From: Apostichopus californicus
Lineage: Eukaryota > Echinodermata > Holothuroidea > Aspidochirotida > Stichopodidae
Direction of reading: 5' to 3'
Assembly: GCA_020650975.1 (NCBI GenBank)
Contig: JAIPMN010001321.1
Location: 1-34,107 of the forward strand
Length of the DNA: 34,107 nt
Within the stretch, counting starts at the first letter, position 1. Each line of letters opens with the position of its first letter. The position numbers were made by a program, and so were the translations under genes. Of this stretch, positions 31,509 to 34,107 are shown in pieces. A model generated the notes under the pieces. It ran no database searches. It was not told the origin of the DNA and saw only the letters and a list, made by a program, of their open reading frames with translations.

Positions 31509-34013
31509 ACAGATCTAGTAAAGCTGTCATTCACGGATGATAATTAACCCTGTACAAAGTCAATTGTCATTCGCTGTCATTCGTTTTAGTTTGTGCCTGA
31601 ATGGAACATATATCGTTTTCACATGTATATGCATGTATCAGCAAATAGGTTCATATAGGCTAAAGTATAGGTCTAGTACCAATTGTCTAGAGGCACAATT
31701 GCACAGTACATGCATGGCAACTAGAAACACAAATCCATATAGCCGGCTACACTGGCTCCGCCATCTCCGTCGTCAGCAAACAATGGAAAGCTTGTCAATG
31801 TCAGATTGAGAAAGGGCAATCTGCTTACGACTTTAAATTGAAAATTACGGATTCAACTATCATCTATATCAGCCTAACACATACGTGTCCAAAATCACCA
31901 CAACATTCTGAGCCAGTCCCACTTGACCTAGGCAAGGCCAATCCAGGCTATAGTGTAGGCAGAACAGGAGCTTAGTTGAGAAGGGATGAACCTGTAAACT
32001 TTAATGACATATTTACCAGCCTAACTAGCAGTTACTTAGAACCAAGGCATACACAGTAGCCTATCCTTGGGCTTAGTCAGTAACTTAGTGAACATAGTTA
32101 ATAGACTGAAGTTTGTCCTACTAGGCCTAGCCTAGTAATATTATGTATTGGTGAATTCCTGCAAGCAGAGGCTCCCATGTAAAGCATAAATAAACCGTTT
32201 CGTAGAAGTTGCCTAACATAATATCTACTACCACATGACAATTTCTTACTGAATCGCCTAAATACATTTTCCCCCAGATCTTATATTAGGCCTAATGTAA
32301 CCTAGACCTAACGATGGGCCTAACAATAACAGTATAGCACTAACACAGTAACAGGCTACTGTTGTCTAGCCTAACTCGCAAGCCAACTAGTTTTAGTAGT
32401 GTGTTTGGGTATTACAGGGAGATGTACAAATACAATATAAGATGGAGGTACAAACTTCTTGCCTGTTTATGAAGAAAAAAAATGCCGTCAATATTATCAA
32501 CCGTGAGATCCACTGACATCCACCCTACTTCGTACTGTACTTTAATTTGTTCAAAACAAATGTTTGTGGTTTATGGCCTACATTGATGTAGTGTCACTAT
32601 TGATGCGACGAACAGCCAGTCTGAACTGAAACGACCAACACATTTCGTCAATTGGGAAATCCCCATATTTCGAGAATTCTGAAACTTTTATTCAAAAAGA
32701 AAATTGGAAACTGTAACTGGTAAAGACAGTTTCCTTTCTCATACTTTGTAAAGAATTTCATTTGTCCCACACAACTACGGCACATCTAGAAACTTCGACG
32801 CCCAGGTGGGAGGGGATGTGATGTGTGGGGAGCTAGACAGCAGGGGGATATACACCCCTTCTAATTCCGAAGCCACAAACGGACTTGGCATTATTTGTCA
32901 TTTTTAAAACACAAATAGTGATAAAAATGAGCTTTTGATCGAATTATTCTTTGATACAAATGAAAATAAGACTAAAATTGTAATGAACTTGATACAAAGA
33001 TGATAAGTAGAGGATTCGTTGGTGCTTTGACATCTATATTCAGAGTAATCTCCCCTGTACGTATATAACGATAAATAACAGTTGTCTAAATATTAATTTA
33101 CCAAGAGAGAGAAAGCGAGATGCGGAGGAATGGGTCAGAGGCAATTAGTATTGGTTACACTCAGGAAGTTCTACTATTACAATAAACAGGATGTATAGTG
33201 AGGTAACTCAAAAGGCTGGTGTTAGTTACAGTGATAATGGTTTACATAAAATACATCAAGTATGTTACAGTAACTTCCGTTACTTCAACCAGGACGCATG
33301 TATGATTCCAAGATGCCGACAATTGATAACGAGAACAGAAAGTATATAGATCGAGCTATAAGTCTTGTTTGTTTCCCGAGAGGGAAAACTATGGAGTCAC
33401 CCCCTTACCGACCTTGCGAAATTGTGTGGGGAGCGCGGAATGCAAAGTAGAATGGGTAGAACGCGGATCGCAAATTCGGTTAGATTCGTTCAACACGGCA
33501 GCATACAGAAACGTTGTACCCAAAGCCGATGCCAAAATGAATTAATCAGGTCACACATCTGGAGTCTATGGATGTTAAATTCTTCTATACCGCCCTTATT
33601 ACCTTTCGGGCAAATATAACATACTGTAATTTTGGTTCCGAGTTAAGCGTAAGGTAGCATACGTTTCTAAAGCCCATTGACTTACACACTAAAGTGTAAA
33701 GTAATGTGGTCTCAATATCTAGATAGACGTTTTCACTAGCTAAATGCTACCCATCACTGGATAGCTGACAAGTTGGTCATTCATGGCCTATCAATTTTCC
33801 ATATCATGACAGAGAAGATTTTTTGTTATGAGAGCCGGAAGTTTCCGTCACTTGTAAACAAACTTCTTTACTCAGTAGTAATCATATTTCGTACACTGCT
33901 CCTGGGAGGCCTAAAGGGAGCTCTAAAACTGCCTCAATTTAACAAATTTTTGTACCACCAGACTTTCTTTCATGCTCTTCAACATGAAAGCCACAACAAA
34001 AAAAACAGCCTAC
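31509..34013. other. Non-coding stretch, GCCTA-rich in 31870-32400
   Basis: Between about 31870 and 32400 the motifs GCCTAAC, TAGGCCTA and CTAGGC recur many times in dispersed form. Beyond this the sequence is AT-rich. Open frames (for example 33365-33619, plus) show nothing recognisable. A small hairpin TTTCCC-GAGA-GGGAAA is at 33372-33387. Confidence 0.5.
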
Positions 34014-34107
34014 CTGATTGATGACATACCCCAAAAATATGTTCTCCTGCTGCATTGTGGCACTGTTTCTGAGATTGGAGAAAACTCGGGCGAATTGAGA
34101 TAGACTC
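34014..34107 (-). CDS. Weak candidate exon running off the right edge
   Basis: On the minus strand a frame open from the window edge reads SLSQFARVFSNLRNSATM then QQENIFLGYVINQ and stops at a plausible donor CAG|GTAGGC (intron from 34013). The internal ATG at 34056-34054 has ACA before it, so it might also be a first coding exon. All three frames are open over this short stretch, no domain is recognised, and no partner exon was found, so this is tentative. If real it would belong to an upstream gene, or to a distal 5' exon, on the same strand as the ankyrin gene. Confidence 0.2.

Overview
The window is eukaryotic nuclear DNA, most likely from a marine invertebrate. It is AT-rich and gene-poor, with introns bounded by GT/AG, long C homopolymers, minisatellites, and short inverted-repeat (MITE-like) elements. 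The overall texture would suit an echinoderm such as a sea cucumber, but that is an impression from repeat style, not a proof. There are no operons, bacterial-type genes, CRISPR arrays, rRNA or convincing tRNA genes.

The only well-supported gene is an ankyrin-repeat protein on the minus strand. Four exons (19754-19407, 8485-8320, 6760-6622, 5259-5115) have compatible reading phases (0, 1, 2, 0) at every junction and standard GT/AG introns of about 10.9, 1.6 and 1.4 kb. Together they encode the first 266 residues, from a start codon in good context with an in-frame stop just upstream. The 3' part is not recognisable in positions 1-5114, so the gene probably continues beyond the left edge. The repeat layout is loosely reminiscent of TRPA channels of the painless/pyrexia type, but the channel part is not visible and this is only a hypothesis.

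Positions 1-5114 hold a 117-120 bp minisatellite, the decayed 3' end of a LINE-like retroelement, and two members of a dispersed repeat, of which a third copy lies in intron 1. Intron 1 (8486-19406) is a landing ground for mobile DNA. It contains a complete 508-bp hAT-like MITE with perfect terminal inverted repeats and an 8-bp target duplication, a second larger inverted-repeat element broken by a 55-N gap, tiny CAGGG...CCCTG palindromes, and several local duplications.

Positions 19755-34107 are mostly non-coding. They contain a second hAT-like MITE with an 8-bp target duplication, tandem arrays of 97, 108, 14, 30-32 and 243 bp units, several perfect hairpins, a GCCTA-rich stretch, and one weak candidate exon running off the right edge on the minus strand. 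The most interesting signals are the family of about 27-bp palindromes that look like minimal inverted-repeat insertions, the shared architecture of the two hAT-like MITEs (C-rich hairpin next to the right terminal repeat), and a 37-copy array of a TATA-box-like 14-mer.
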